From an uncultured Tessaracoccus sp. (GTDB taxonomy: Bacteria > Actinomycetota > Actinomycetes > Propionibacteriales > Propionibacteriaceae), in the NCBI RefSeq assembly GCF_943914565.1, contig NZ_CALUCN010000020.1:1-43054 (forward strand): 43,054 nt of DNA, written 5' to 3'. Below are positions 33,093 through 42,916 of the stretch, piece after piece (position 1 is the first letter of the stretch; each line of letters opens with the position of its first letter). A program made the position numbers and the translations under genes. The notes beneath the pieces were generated by a model. That model was not told the origin of the DNA. It worked only from the letters and a program-made list of their open reading frames with translations, and ran no database searches.

Positions 33093-34391
33093 TCAGGCCG
33101 AGGTGGTGGGGACGTCGTCGATGCTCGGGACCTGGCCGCGGCAGTCGGTGAGCGTCGAGCGCTCACCCAGGGCCTCGACCGAGCCGAGCCGGAGCGCCTC
33201 GATCACGCCGCCGTCGGTGACCTCGAACGTCGTCACGTCGTCGCCGCGGGTGCGCAGCGCGCCGCCCACCTCGACCGACGCGATCCGTCCGCCGTCCTTC
33301 ACCGACAGCGCGATCGCCTTCAGCGTCATCTGCACACCCTTGACGAGGCTCATGCCCTCGCCGCCGTTGGTCTCGACGTCGCCGTGCACACGGAGCGTGC
33401 CCATCGGGCGGCTCACCTGGATGCCGATCGACCCGTCGCCGCTGGTGGTGATGGTGTCGAAGACCGCTTCGCGCAGGCTGCCGTCGTAGAGGTTGAAGCC
33501 GCGCGCGCCCGACCCTGTGGTGACGACGGCCTTCTCCATGGCGAGCCGGCCGATGTCGCCGAAGTTCACGAACCCGATGCCCGACGGGCCGGTCGACGTG
33601 ACCTGCGCCCTAGCGACCCAATCCTCGACGCTGCCCCAGTTGTCGAGGACCATGTCGTTGGGGCCGTGGGTGGTGACCCGACCGACGTTCTCGACGCGCT
33701 CCACCCACGCGCCGCTGGAGACGAACACGCCGGCGCTGATCTTGTCGGGGGTGCCGGCGAGGATGCCGCCGTCGGTGGTGACCTCCCCGGTGCGCAGCAG
33801 GTCGACGCGGAGCCGACCCCCGTCGGATCGTCCCTCGCGGTCGCCGTGCCCGCCGACGAAGACCCCGGAGCCGCGCACCGGCGTGGTCTCGCCACCGACC
33901 GTGATCCCGTCGAGCGTCGCGGTCACCTCCGAGTCGGTGTCCGGCTGGCGGTTCCACAGCGTGAAGCCGCCCTGGAGGACGTCGACGCCGTAGCCGTGCG
34001 GCTGGTGCGTGCGCCCGCGCACGTCGGCCTCGCGGACGTGGACGTTCGTGGCCTCGACGCGCATCCGACGCAGGCTGCCCTCCGCGACGAGTGACACCTG
34101 CCCGACCGTGGTGACGTCCCTGAGCGTCAGCGTGCCGGCGTCGGTGCCCTCCGTCGCGACCTCGACGGCCACCTCGTGCGGACGGGTGAGGATCGCGACG
34201 CCCTCCAGGGTGTTGTCCTTCGTGAGCCGCACGCCGCGGGCCGTGAACGCCAAGGTGCCGCCGCGCAGCGTCGTCCCCTCCGGCAGCGTGATCGACGGGG
34301 AGCCGCTCACCACCCCCTCGACCGTGATCTCGGCGGCCCCCGCATCGAGGGCCTCGGCCAGTTCCTTCGCGTTGGTGACGGTCGTGCTCAT
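33093..34391 (-). CDS. Right-handed beta-helix-like protein of unknown function
   Basis: The 432-residue protein is built of short repeating strands typical of parallel beta-helices (GGTLAFTARGVRLTKDNTLE, TLTLRDVTTVGQVSL, repeated TTDGG and TTSGDG turns). It starts MSTTVTNAKELAEALDAGA without a signal peptide, so it seems cytoplasmic. Similar folds occur in pectate-lyase-like enzymes, but no catalytic residue set is visible. It is upstream of pirin in a two-gene unit and divergent from the MFS gene. Confidence 0.6.
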   Translation of the reverse strand: MSTTVTNAKELAEALDAGAAEITVEGVVSGSPSITLPEGTTLRGGTLAFTARGVRLTKDNTLEGVAILTRPHEVAVEVATEGTDAGTLTLRDVTTVGQVSLVAEGSLRRMRVEATNVHVREADVRGRTHQPHGYGVDVLQGGFTLWNRQPDTDSEVTATLDGITVGGETTPVRGSGVFVGGHGDREGRSDGGRLRVDLLRTGEVTTDGGILAGTPDKISAGVFVSSGAWVERVENVGRVTTHGPNDMVLDNWGSVEDWVARAQVTSTGPSGIGFVNFGDIGRLAMEKAVVTTGSGARGFNLYDGSLREAVFDTITTSGDGSIGIQVSRPMGTLRVHGDVETNGGEGMSLVKGVQMTLKAIALSVKDGGRIASVEVGGALRTRGDDVTTFEVTDGGVIEALRLGSVEALGERSTLTDCRGQVPSIDDVPTTSA

Positions 34392-34535
34392 CGTCAGCGC
34401 CTTCCTCGCCCGGCGACGGGCCGGGCGTTCGTCGTCGACCACGAATCTACGCCTGCGTCCCAACCCGCGGGGGCGGTTCGGGCGCGCAGGCCGCGTGGCA
34501 GGATCGAGGGACCACCACCCAGCGCGAGGAGACCG

Positions 34536-35789
34536 ATGCCGGACACGCACACCACCCCTGATCCCGTCGACCCGGTCGAGCACCGAAACGGCCGACGCTT
34601 CGTCGTCTCCCAAGGGCTCCAGGGGGTGGGCGACCAGCTCGTGAACCCGAAGACCGTGCTGCCGTGGCTGCTGCACTCGATGGGTGCGGGCAGCCTGCTC
34701 ATCGCGCTGCTCGTGCCGGTGCGCGAGGCCGGGTCCATGCTCCCCCAAGCCGCGCTCGCGCCGTGGCTCGAGGCCAAGCGGCACCGCGCGGGGGTGTGGG
34801 TGCTCGGCTCGGTCGTCCAGGGGCTCGCCGCGGCCGCGATCGGCGTCCTCGCGCTGGTGGCCGACGGGCCCGCCGGCGGCCTCGCGGTCGTGCTGGCGCT
34901 CGCGGTGCTCGCCGTCGCGCGGTCGCTCAGCTCGCTGTCGAGCAAGGACGTGATGGGCCGCACGATCGAGAAGGGCCGACGGGGGCGCATCACCGGCTGG
35001 TCCACCACCGTGGGCGGCGCGGCCGCGCTCACCGTCGGCGTGGCGATCCGGCTCATGGGATCGGACGTCCCCGACTGGCTGCTCGCCGCCCTCATGCTGG
35101 GCGCCGGGGCGATGTGGGGCCTCGCCGCTGCCGTGTTCGCGCGCACCGAGGAGCCGGAGGCCCCCGTCGAGCCGGCCGAGGAGCGCTCGTGGTGGCGCGA
35201 CGCCGTCTCGCTCCTGCGCGCCGAGCCCGGGCTCGCGCGCTTCGTCCTCGTGCGCTCGCTGCTGCTCGTCTCGGCGTTGTCGCCGTCGTTCCTCGTCGCC
35301 ATCGCCGCCTCGCGCGGCGCGGGCGCGATCACCGGGCTCGGCTCGTTCATCATCGCCTCGGGCGTCGCCGCGCTCGTCGGCGGGCGGCTGTTCGGAGGGC
35401 TCGCCGACCGCTCGAGCCGGCTCACCATGACCACCGGGGCCGCCGTCGCGAGCGCGCTGCTCATCGTCGCGATCGTGCTGGCCCTCACCAGCTCCGACGC
35501 GGTGCTGGCCTGGGCGCTGCCGATCATCTTCACGCTGCTGGCGCTCGTCCACACGCAGGTCCGCGTCGCGCGCAAGACCTACGTCGTCGACATGGCCGGC
35601 GACGAGCACCGCACCGAGTACGTCGCCGTCACGAACACCGCGCTGGGCGTCGTGCTGCTCGTCACCGGCGCGGTCTCGGGCGCGCTCGCCCTGCTCGGGG
35701 ACCTCGTCGCGATCGGGTTCCTCGCGGCCCTCGGCCTGGTCGGCGCGGTCATGGCGAGACGGCTGCCCGAGGTGAGCGTCGGCGAGTGA
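34536..35789 (+). CDS. MFS-type transporter
   Basis: The 417-residue protein has about twelve hydrophobic segments in two halves linked by a charged cytoplasmic loop near EEPEAPVEPAEERSWWRD. It includes RSLSSLSSKDVMGRTIEKGRRGR after transmembrane helix 4 and a GGRLFGGLADRSSRLT loop typical of MFS carriers. The substrate is unknown; multidrug-type efflux is likely. The ATG at 34536 follows GAGGAGA. It reads divergently from the beta-helix/pirin unit. Confidence 0.82.
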   Translation: MPDTHTTPDPVDPVEHRNGRRFVVSQGLQGVGDQLVNPKTVLPWLLHSMGAGSLLIALLVPVREAGSMLPQAALAPWLEAKRHRAGVWVLGSVVQGLAAAAIGVLALVADGPAGGLAVVLALAVLAVARSLSSLSSKDVMGRTIEKGRRGRITGWSTTVGGAAALTVGVAIRLMGSDVPDWLLAALMLGAGAMWGLAAAVFARTEEPEAPVEPAEERSWWRDAVSLLRAEPGLARFVLVRSLLLVSALSPSFLVAIAASRGAGAITGLGSFIIASGVAALVGGRLFGGLADRSSRLTMTTGAAVASALLIVAIVLALTSSDAVLAWALPIIFTLLALVHTQVRVARKTYVVDMAGDEHRTEYVAVTNTALGVVLLVTGAVSGALALLGDLVAIGFLAALGLVGAVMARRLPEVSVGE

Positions 35790-35848
35790 CCCCCGCCGGG
35801 CGCCGGTGCGGGTAGGGTGGGCGGTGGTTGAACACGAAAGGATTGTCC

Positions 35849-36394
35849 ATGAAGGTTGGAATCATCTCCGGCTCCGTGCGCGAGGGTCGCCGGTCGACGG
35901 CCGTGGCCGAGTGGCTGCTGGGCCTCGCACCCGAGCGCGACGACGTCGAGTTCGAGGTCCTCGAGCTGGCCCGGTTCCAGCTGCCCGTCTTCACCTCCGA
36001 GGTCCAGCCAGCCCGCGCGAACCGCGAGTACGCCGACGAGGCGGTGCGCGCCTGGAGCCAAGCGGTCGACGCGTGCGACGGGTTCGTGTTCGTCACGCCC
36101 GAGTACAACCACGGCGTCCCCGGCGCCTTCAAGAACGCCTTCGACTCGCTGGCTCCCGAGTGGTCCGGCAAGCCCGTCGGGTTCGCCTCCTACGGCTCGA
36201 GCCACGGCGCCCGCGCCGTCGAGCAGTGGCGCGGCATCGTCGCGACCCTCGGCATGCTCACCGTCGGCCCGCACCCGGCGCTGTCGATCTTCACCGACGT
36301 CGACGCCTCCGGCGTGCAGAGCCAGCCCGTCCACGAGGACAAGGCCAGGGCCATGTTCGACGGGCTCCTGCGCCTGTTGGACCGCCTCGCCTGA
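35849..36394 (+). CDS. NADPH-dependent FMN reductase / flavodoxin-like oxidoreductase
   Basis: The 181-residue protein has the flavodoxin-like fold with the FMN phosphate loop SGSVREGRRS (residues 7-16) and the TPEYNHGVPGAFKNAFDSL motif (about 90-108) of the NADPH-dependent FMN reductase family. It likely supplies reduced flavin or reduces quinones or azo compounds. ATG 35849 is preceded by GAAAGGA; a TTG-led frame 21 bases upstream is less likely. It converges on the dCMP-deaminase-like gene. Confidence 0.92.
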   Translation: MKVGIISGSVREGRRSTAVAEWLLGLAPERDDVEFEVLELARFQLPVFTSEVQPARANREYADEAVRAWSQAVDACDGFVFVTPEYNHGVPGAFKNAFDSLAPEWSGKPVGFASYGSSHGARAVEQWRGIVATLGMLTVGPHPALSIFTDVDASGVQSQPVHEDKARAMFDGLLRLLDRLA

Positions 36395-36403
36395 GCGCTG
36401 CGT

Positions 36404-36427
36404 GCCCGGCCCCGCGCCGGGCCGGGC
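36404..36427. terminator. Bidirectional hairpin terminator
   Basis: GCCCGGCCC (36404-36412) and GGGCCGGGC (36419-36427) form a perfect 9-bp stem with a 6-base loop, filling the gap between the two convergent genes that end at 36394 and 36428. It lacks T-runs, as is usual in high-GC actinobacteria. Confidence 0.7.
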
Positions 36428-36874
36428 TCACGCCCGGGGCTCGGGCCAGCGCTCGACGTCGATGCCCGCCCCGGCGAGGATCGCCGCCCCCGACGGCAGC
36501 CCGCGCTCCGCGCGCACGGCCTCGGTGTACGGGCTCGCGTAGACCACCCGCCGCACGCGCCGGCTGTTGACGACGAGGCGCGCACACGTCGCGCAGGGCT
36601 CGTGGGTGATGTAGAGGGTGTGGGCGTCGCCGTTCCAGTTGGCTGCGAGGAGGGCGTTCACCTCCGCGTGGATGAAGCCGCTCAGCCCCTGCTCGAGTGA
36701 CTCGCGCTCGTTGGGCTCCCCCGCGGCGCGCCCGTTGTAGCCCACCCCCACCACGCGGTGGTGGTGGTCGAGCAGGCACGCGCCGACGCGCACCTTGGCG
36801 TCCGCGCTGCGCTCGGCCCACAGCCTCGCCGTCGCCATCGCCAACTCGTCGAAACTGGGTCTCCCGGCACTCAT
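36428..36874 (-). CDS. Cytidine/deoxycytidylate deaminase family protein
   Basis: The 148-residue zinc enzyme carries HAEVN (His69, Glu71) and PCATC (Cys94, Cys97), the full set of zinc ligands and catalytic Glu. It also has the GYNGR substrate loop of ComEB-like dCMP deaminases. It most likely deaminates a pyrimidine nucleotide such as dCMP. ATG 36874 (MSAGRPSFDEL) is chosen; the frame extends 21 codons upstream into the promoter of the divergent POT gene. It is divergent from the peptide transporter. Confidence 0.88.
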   Translation of the reverse strand: MSAGRPSFDELAMATARLWAERSADAKVRVGACLLDHHHRVVGVGYNGRAAGEPNERESLEQGLSGFIHAEVNALLAANWNGDAHTLYITHEPCATCARLVVNSRRVRRVVYASPYTEAVRAERGLPSGAAILAGAGIDVERWPEPRA

Positions 36875-36941
36875 GCCCCAGACCGTACCAAGGCTGACTG
36901 CGCCCTTCGCCGGAAGTTCCACACGGAGCGCTCGCACACGT

Positions 36942-36954
36942 TACTCTGTTCCGC

Positions 36955-36955
<1 letters not shown>
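36942..36955 (+). promoter_or_regulatory. -10 box of a leaderless promoter for the POT gene
   Basis: TACTCT at 36942-36947 ends 7 bases before the GTG at 36955. The sequence between (GTTCCGC) contains no Shine-Dalgarno site, so transcription and translation would start at the same place. Confidence 0.45.
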
Positions 36956-38460
<1,505 letters not shown>

Positions 38461-38470
38461 CACACCTCGG

Positions 38471-38516
38471 CGAGGGTGGGCCCCGGGAACGGGGTCCCCA
38501 CGCGGGCCCACCCTCG
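38471..38516 (+). terminator. Factor-independent-like terminator of the POT gene
   Basis: A perfect 13-bp inverted repeat, CGAGGGTGGGCCC (38471-38483) and GGGCCCACCCTCG (38504-38516), encloses a 20-base loop that itself has a short GGGG/CCCC stem. It begins 10 bases after the POT stop codon. No T-run follows. Confidence 0.75.
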
Positions 38517-38598
38517 TCGACCCCTCCTGCGACCGCACCGGAGATCGGTGTCGTGGACAGGCTTCCCGTGACCTGTGGTATCGGGTACCTTTCTCCGC

Positions 38599-39372
38599 AT
38601 GACCCACACCGACACTCGGCCCGACGACGCGCTGGGCAAGCCGCTGGTCGTGCTCACCGACGTCAACAAGCACTTCGGTGACCTCCACGTGCTCAAGGAC
38701 GTGAACCTCACCATCCACGAGGGTGAGGTCGTCGTCGTGATCGGCCCGTCCGGCTCCGGCAAGTCCACGCTCTGCCGCACGATCAACCGGCTCGAGACGT
38801 TCGAGTCGGGATCGATCACCATCGACGGCGAGCCGCTGCCCGAGGAGGGCAAGGCGCTCGCGCGGCTGCGCGCCGACGTCGGTATGGTCTTCCAGGGCTT
38901 CCACCTCTTCCACCACAAGACGATCCTGGAGAACGTCACCCTGGGGCCGACGAAGGTCCGCGGGGTCGGCAAGGCCGAGGCCACCGAGCGCGCGATGCAG
39001 CTGCTGCAGCGCGTCGGCGTCGAGCAGCAGGCGAGGAAGTACCCCGCCCAGCTCTCGGGCGGGCAGCAGCAGCGCGTCGCGATCGCGCGGTCGCTCGCGA
39101 TGGACCCGATCGTGATGCTCTTCGACGAACCCACGTCGGCGCTCGACCCCGAGATGGTGACCGAGGTGCTCGACGTCATGACTGAGCTCGCCCGCTCCGG
39201 CATGACGATGATCGTGGTCACCCACGAAATGGGCTTCGCCCGCCGGGCCGCGGACCGCGTCGTGTTCATGGCCGACGGGGCCATCGTCGAGGAGAACACC
39301 CCCGACGAGTTCTTCACCAGCCCCCGCTCCCCCAGGGCCAAGGACTTCCTGGGCAAGATCCTCACCCACTGA
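38599..39372 (+). CDS. gluA: Polar amino-acid ABC transporter ATPase (GluA/GlnQ-like)
   Basis: The 257-residue ATPase has Walker A GPSGSGKST (Lys55), signature LSGGQQQRVAIARSLA, Walker B VMLFDEPTSALDPE and the D-loop and switch His (VTHEMGFARRAADRV). The family is GlnQ/GluA, which powers uptake of glutamate, glutamine or aspartate. The operon order ATPase, binding protein, permease, permease is that of the actinobacterial gluABCD system, which is why I use that symbol. ATG 38599 is preceded by GGTACCTTTCTCCGC, without a good ribosome site; a leaderless start is possible. Confidence 0.92.
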   Translation: MTHTDTRPDDALGKPLVVLTDVNKHFGDLHVLKDVNLTIHEGEVVVVIGPSGSGKSTLCRTINRLETFESGSITIDGEPLPEEGKALARLRADVGMVFQGFHLFHHKTILENVTLGPTKVRGVGKAEATERAMQLLQRVGVEQQARKYPAQLSGGQQQRVAIARSLAMDPIVMLFDEPTSALDPEMVTEVLDVMTELARSGMTMIVVTHEMGFARRAADRVVFMADGAIVEENTPDEFFTSPRSPRAKDFLGKILTH

Positions 39373-39417
39373 CCCCTCCCCACCCCAACCCACGGACCAG
39401 TCAAAGGAGATCGATCC

Positions 39418-40239
39418 ATGCGTACCCGAACGACCCGCATCGCCGCGCTCGCGGCCACGTCCCTGCTCGCCCTCACCGCCTGCGGCGGTGGCGGCGGCGA
39501 CGGCTCGGACACCATCAAGATCGGCACGAAGTACGACCAGCCGGGCCTCGGCCTGCGCGCCGAGGGCGAGATGTCCGGCTTCGACGTCGACGTCGCCAAG
39601 GCCCTCGCCAAGAAGCTCGGCTACGAGGAGGACAAGATCGAGTGGGTCGAGACCCCCTCGCCCCAGCGCGAGACGATGCTCGAGTCCGGCCACGTCGACC
39701 TCATCGTCGCCACGTATTCCATCACGGACGCACGCAAGGAACGGGTGTCGTTCGCCGGGCCGTACCTCGTCGCGGGGCAGGACCTGCTCGTCCGCGCCGA
39801 CGACTCCGCCATCACCGGCCCCGACTCCCTCGACGGCAAGGTGCTCTGCTCCGTCTCCGGCTCCACCCCGGCGGAGAAGATCGCGAAGGAGTACCCGGGC
39901 GTCCAGCTGCAGGAGTACGACACGTACTCGCTGTGCGTCGAGGCGCTGGCACAGGGCAGCGTCGACGCGCTCACCACCGACGACGCGATCCTCGCCGGCT
40001 ACGCGGCGCAGGAGCAGTGGAAGGGCAAGTTCAAGCTCGTCGGCAAGCCGTTCTCCGAGGAGCGCTACGGCGTCGGGGTGAAGCAGGGCTCGGAGCTGTG
40101 CGAGAAGGCCAACACCGCGCTCGAGGAGCTCTTCGACGACGGCACGATCGACGAGCTCGTCGCCGACAACCTGGGCCCGGCCAAGTACACGCCGAGCCCG
40201 AAGACCAACCCGGCCAAGCCCGGCGGCCACTGCGGCTGA
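39418..40239 (+). CDS. gluB: Polar amino-acid-binding lipoprotein (GluB-like)
   Basis: The 273-residue protein has a lipobox LTAC (Cys22) followed by a Gly-rich linker and a family-3 solute-binding domain: IKIGTKYDQPGLGLRAEG at the N-terminus, MSGFDVDVAKALAKKLGY, VDLIVATYSITDARKERVSFAGPY and VDALTTDDAILAGYA. It binds glutamate-type polar amino acids outside the membrane. AAAGGAGA (39403-39410) is a very good ribosome site for ATG 39418. An internal Cys pair (about 145 and 180) may form a disulphide. Confidence 0.92.
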   Translation: MRTRTTRIAALAATSLLALTACGGGGGDGSDTIKIGTKYDQPGLGLRAEGEMSGFDVDVAKALAKKLGYEEDKIEWVETPSPQRETMLESGHVDLIVATYSITDARKERVSFAGPYLVAGQDLLVRADDSAITGPDSLDGKVLCSVSGSTPAEKIAKEYPGVQLQEYDTYSLCVEALAQGSVDALTTDDAILAGYAAQEQWKGKFKLVGKPFSEERYGVGVKQGSELCEKANTALEELFDDGTIDELVADNLGPAKYTPSPKTNPAKPGGHCG

Positions 40240-40277
40240 CCCCCGCCTGGGCACCACCCGCGAACGGAAGAGGACCC

Positions 40278-40958
40278 GTGCTTGAGCTGATCGACCAGTA
40301 CGACTTCTGGCAAGGCATGCTGAACACCCTGCGGCTCACGCTGTGGGGCGCGCTCTGGGCGCTCGTCATCGGCACGGTCGTCGCGATCATGCGACTCTCC
40401 CCCGTCCGGGTGCTGCAGTGGGCGGGCGCGACGTACGTCACGCTCCTGCGCAACACCCCGCTGACGCTCATCGTCGTCGCCGCGAACCTCGTGCTCGGCA
40501 TCCAGCTGCAGCTCGCACTCGTGGCGCGCGACGACCCGCAGTTCATCACCGTGAACAACTTCCGGCTGGCGATCCTCGCGCTCGCGGTCTACCACGCCTC
40601 GTTCGTGTGCGAGGCCCTGCGCAGCGGCGTGAACACGATCCCCGTCGGGCAGGCGGAGGCCGCGCGCTCACTCGGCATGACGTTCGGGCAGAACCTGCGA
40701 CACGTCATCCTCCCCCAGGCGTTCCGCGGCGCGATCACACCGCTGGGCAACGTCCTCATCGCGCTGGCGAAGAACACGACGGTGGTCGTCGCGATCGGCG
40801 TCGTGCAGATCTCGCACTCGATGCGGCGGATGATCGAGTTCCGGCCCGACCTGCTGTTCCAGACGTTCGCGCTCGTCGCCATCGCGTTCGTCGTCATCAC
40901 CCTCCCCATCGGCCTGCTCACCGGCTGGGCCTCGAAGCGACTGGCGGTGCAGCGATGA
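40278..40958 (+). CDS. gluC: Polar amino-acid ABC transporter permease (GluC-like)
   Basis: The 226-residue permease has the His/Glu/Gln-type transporter fold with five to six helices. Its coupling loop EALRSGVNTIPVGQAEAARSLGMTFGQNLRHVILPQAF is that of GlnP/GluC. GTG 40278 follows GGAAGAGGA. It ends with a 4-bp overlap to the second permease (40955-40958). Confidence 0.9.
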   Translation: MLELIDQYDFWQGMLNTLRLTLWGALWALVIGTVVAIMRLSPVRVLQWAGATYVTLLRNTPLTLIVVAANLVLGIQLQLALVARDDPQFITVNNFRLAILALAVYHASFVCEALRSGVNTIPVGQAEAARSLGMTFGQNLRHVILPQAFRGAITPLGNVLIALAKNTTVVVAIGVVQISHSMRRMIEFRPDLLFQTFALVAIAFVVITLPIGLLTGWASKRLAVQR

Positions 40959-41821
40959 GCACGCAGATGGTCCTGTTCGACGCACCCGGGCCGCGCACCC
41001 GCCGCCGACACCAGCTCTACGGCGTGGCCGGGGCCGTCGTCGTGTTCGGGCTGCTGGCGTGGGTGCTGGTGGTCCTGTGGAGCAACCAGCAGATCACCCC
41101 CGAGCGCTGGGAGCCCCTCGTCGGCGAGGAACTCTGGAGCCAGTACCTGCTGCCCGGTCTCGGGGCGACGCTCGCCGCCGCGGGCGTGTCGATTGTGCTG
41201 GCGTTCCTGCTCGGACTCGTGCTGGCGATGGCCCGGCTCTCGGAGCTGCGGTGGCTGCGCTGGGTCACGGCCGTCGTCGTCGAGTTCTTCCGCGCGGTGC
41301 CGGTGCTCATCATGATGCTGTTCATGTTCCGGCTCCTGCAGGTCGCGTTCGGCATCACGGGCGAGCCGCAGGCGTTCCTCGGCGTCGTCATCGGACTCAC
41401 CGCGTACAACGCCGCGGTGATCGCCGAGGTGATCCGCAGCGGCATCGAGGGGCTGCCGCAGGGGCAGCGCGAGGCGGGGTACTCGATCGGGCTGAGCTCG
41501 CTGCAGGTGCGCTCGACGATCCTGCTGCCGCAGGCGCTCACCGCGATGATGCCGGCGCTGGTGAGTCAGCTCGTCGTCGTGCTGAAGGACACCGCCCTCG
41601 GCGCGATCATCCTCTACCCCGAGCTGCTGAACTCGGTGATGCAGTCCGCGACGCGGTTCGGCAACGTCACGGTGGCGTTCCTCGTCGGGGCGGCGCTGTT
41701 CATCCTCGTCAACTGGCTCGTCTCGGTGCTCGCGCACCGCATCGAGCGGCGGCTGCGCACCCGTCGGGTCTCCGCCGGGCAGGTGGCGGAGCCCGACGAG
41801 GTCACGGCCGACGCGATCTGA
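40955..41821 (+). CDS. gluD: Polar amino-acid ABC transporter permease (GluD-like)
   Basis: The 288-residue permease has a longer N-terminal extension with one extra hydrophobic helix (GVAGAVVVFGLLAWVLVVLW). The core follows, with coupling loop EVIRSGIEGLPQGQREAGYSIGLSSLQVRSTILLPQAL. It pairs with GluC to make the channel. The start is fixed by the overlap with gluC. It ends six bases from the convergent Rpf-like gene. Confidence 0.9.
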   Translation: MSTQMVLFDAPGPRTRRRHQLYGVAGAVVVFGLLAWVLVVLWSNQQITPERWEPLVGEELWSQYLLPGLGATLAAAGVSIVLAFLLGLVLAMARLSELRWLRWVTAVVVEFFRAVPVLIMMLFMFRLLQVAFGITGEPQAFLGVVIGLTAYNAAVIAEVIRSGIEGLPQGQREAGYSIGLSSLQVRSTILLPQALTAMMPALVSQLVVVLKDTALGAIILYPELLNSVMQSATRFGNVTVAFLVGAALFILVNWLVSVLAHRIERRLRTRRVSAGQVAEPDEVTADAI

Positions 41822-41827
41822 CCCGCC

Positions 41828-42916
41828 TCAGGCGCGGTGCCGGCAGGCCCACGGCTGCAGGCCGCGCTTGGCGTAGAGGCGGTTGGCGACGGTGATCTGC
41901 TGGGCGCGCGTGGCGCGGTGCGGGTAGGCGGCGAAGTCCTGGCCGCGCACCGAGCGCCAGGTGGCGAGGTTGAACTGCAGGCCGCCGTAGTAGCCGTTGC
42001 CGGTGTTGATGTTCCAGCGTCCACCCGACTCGCACTGGGCGATGCGGTCCCACATCGCCGCGCGGGCGAGGTGCAGCGCCGGGCCGGTCTGCTTCGTGAT
42101 GCGGCCGGCGTACTGGTAGGCCGGCTTCAGGTGCCGCGCCCGGCCCGGGAACACGACGCGCACCTCGGCGCCCGGGACCTGCCGGATGGTCTTGCGGAAG
42201 ACGCCCCTGGCGTCGGTGCCGGCCTCACCCCAGGCGACCCAGCCGGTGCCGGGGCGGCGCAGGTCGATGCGGACACGCTTGCCGCCGAAGGCCTGCATCG
42301 AGCCCCAGGAGTTCACGAGCCGCAGCTGCCCCTGGAAGGTGACGGTGCCCCTCGCCGAGCGGGCCCACGTCTTGTTCGCGATGCGCACCTGCGTCTGCTG
42401 CCGCAGCGGCTTGCACTGACCGGTCCGGCCGAGGTGGGTCTTGTTGTAGCCGCCCGTGACGTCGCCGGTGTTGCCGCTGCAGGCGATGCGCCGGCCGACG
42501 TGGTTGCGGAAGACGCGCTGCCGGGCCGTCGTGTCGCGCAGCACGATCGAGCCGGAGACGACGTTGCTGCGCACGAACGAATGGGCCGAGCGGTCGCTCA
42601 CGACGTTGCCGCGCACGCGGGAGCGGAGCACCGCGAACGAGGCGGCGCCCCGGCTCTCGACGCCGCCGGTCACGACGGTCTTGTCGACCGTGACGCGCGC
42701 GGTGCGCTCAGCGACCACGTGGCCCTTGATGGTGGCGTTGCGGATGTCGCAGCGGGAGCCCGAGGGGATGCGCACGGTGCGGTTGACGGTCCCGCCGGTG
42801 ATCCTCGTCGTGCACACCAGGTCGGCCGCGTGGGCCTCCTGGGTGCCGAGGGCGGTGACGCCGAGCGTCGTGGTGGTCAGCAGGATGGTGCCGAGGAACG
42901 CAGGGAGCTTCTTCAT
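41828..42916 (-). CDS. Secreted Rpf-like transglycosylase with repeat-rich N-terminal domain
   Basis: The 362-residue protein starts MKKLPAFLGTILLTTTTLGV with a signal peptide ending AHA at residue 30. Residues 31-150 form repeated short strands (GHVVAERTARVTVDKTVVTGGV, SRVRGNVVSDRSAHSFVRSNVV) like a small right-handed beta-helix. Residues about 175-275 form an Ig-like or repeat domain. Residues 285-362 are an Rpf/transglycosylase-like domain with the catalytic Glu296 in AQCESGGRWNINTGNGYYGGLQF and the disulphide cysteines 295 and 358. It should cleave peptidoglycan and may promote resuscitation or growth. ATG 42916 is chosen over one 96 bases upstream, as it begins the signal peptide. A known regulatory riboswitch is not evident in the 138 bases upstream. 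Confidence 0.9.
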   Translation of the reverse strand: MKKLPAFLGTILLTTTTLGVTALGTQEAHAADLVCTTRITGGTVNRTVRIPSGSRCDIRNATIKGHVVAERTARVTVDKTVVTGGVESRGAASFAVLRSRVRGNVVSDRSAHSFVRSNVVSGSIVLRDTTARQRVFRNHVGRRIACSGNTGDVTGGYNKTHLGRTGQCKPLRQQTQVRIANKTWARSARGTVTFQGQLRLVNSWGSMQAFGGKRVRIDLRRPGTGWVAWGEAGTDARGVFRKTIRQVPGAEVRVVFPGRARHLKPAYQYAGRITKQTGPALHLARAAMWDRIAQCESGGRWNINTGNGYYGGLQFNLATWRSVRGQDFAAYPHRATRAQQITVANRLYAKRGLQPWACRHRA

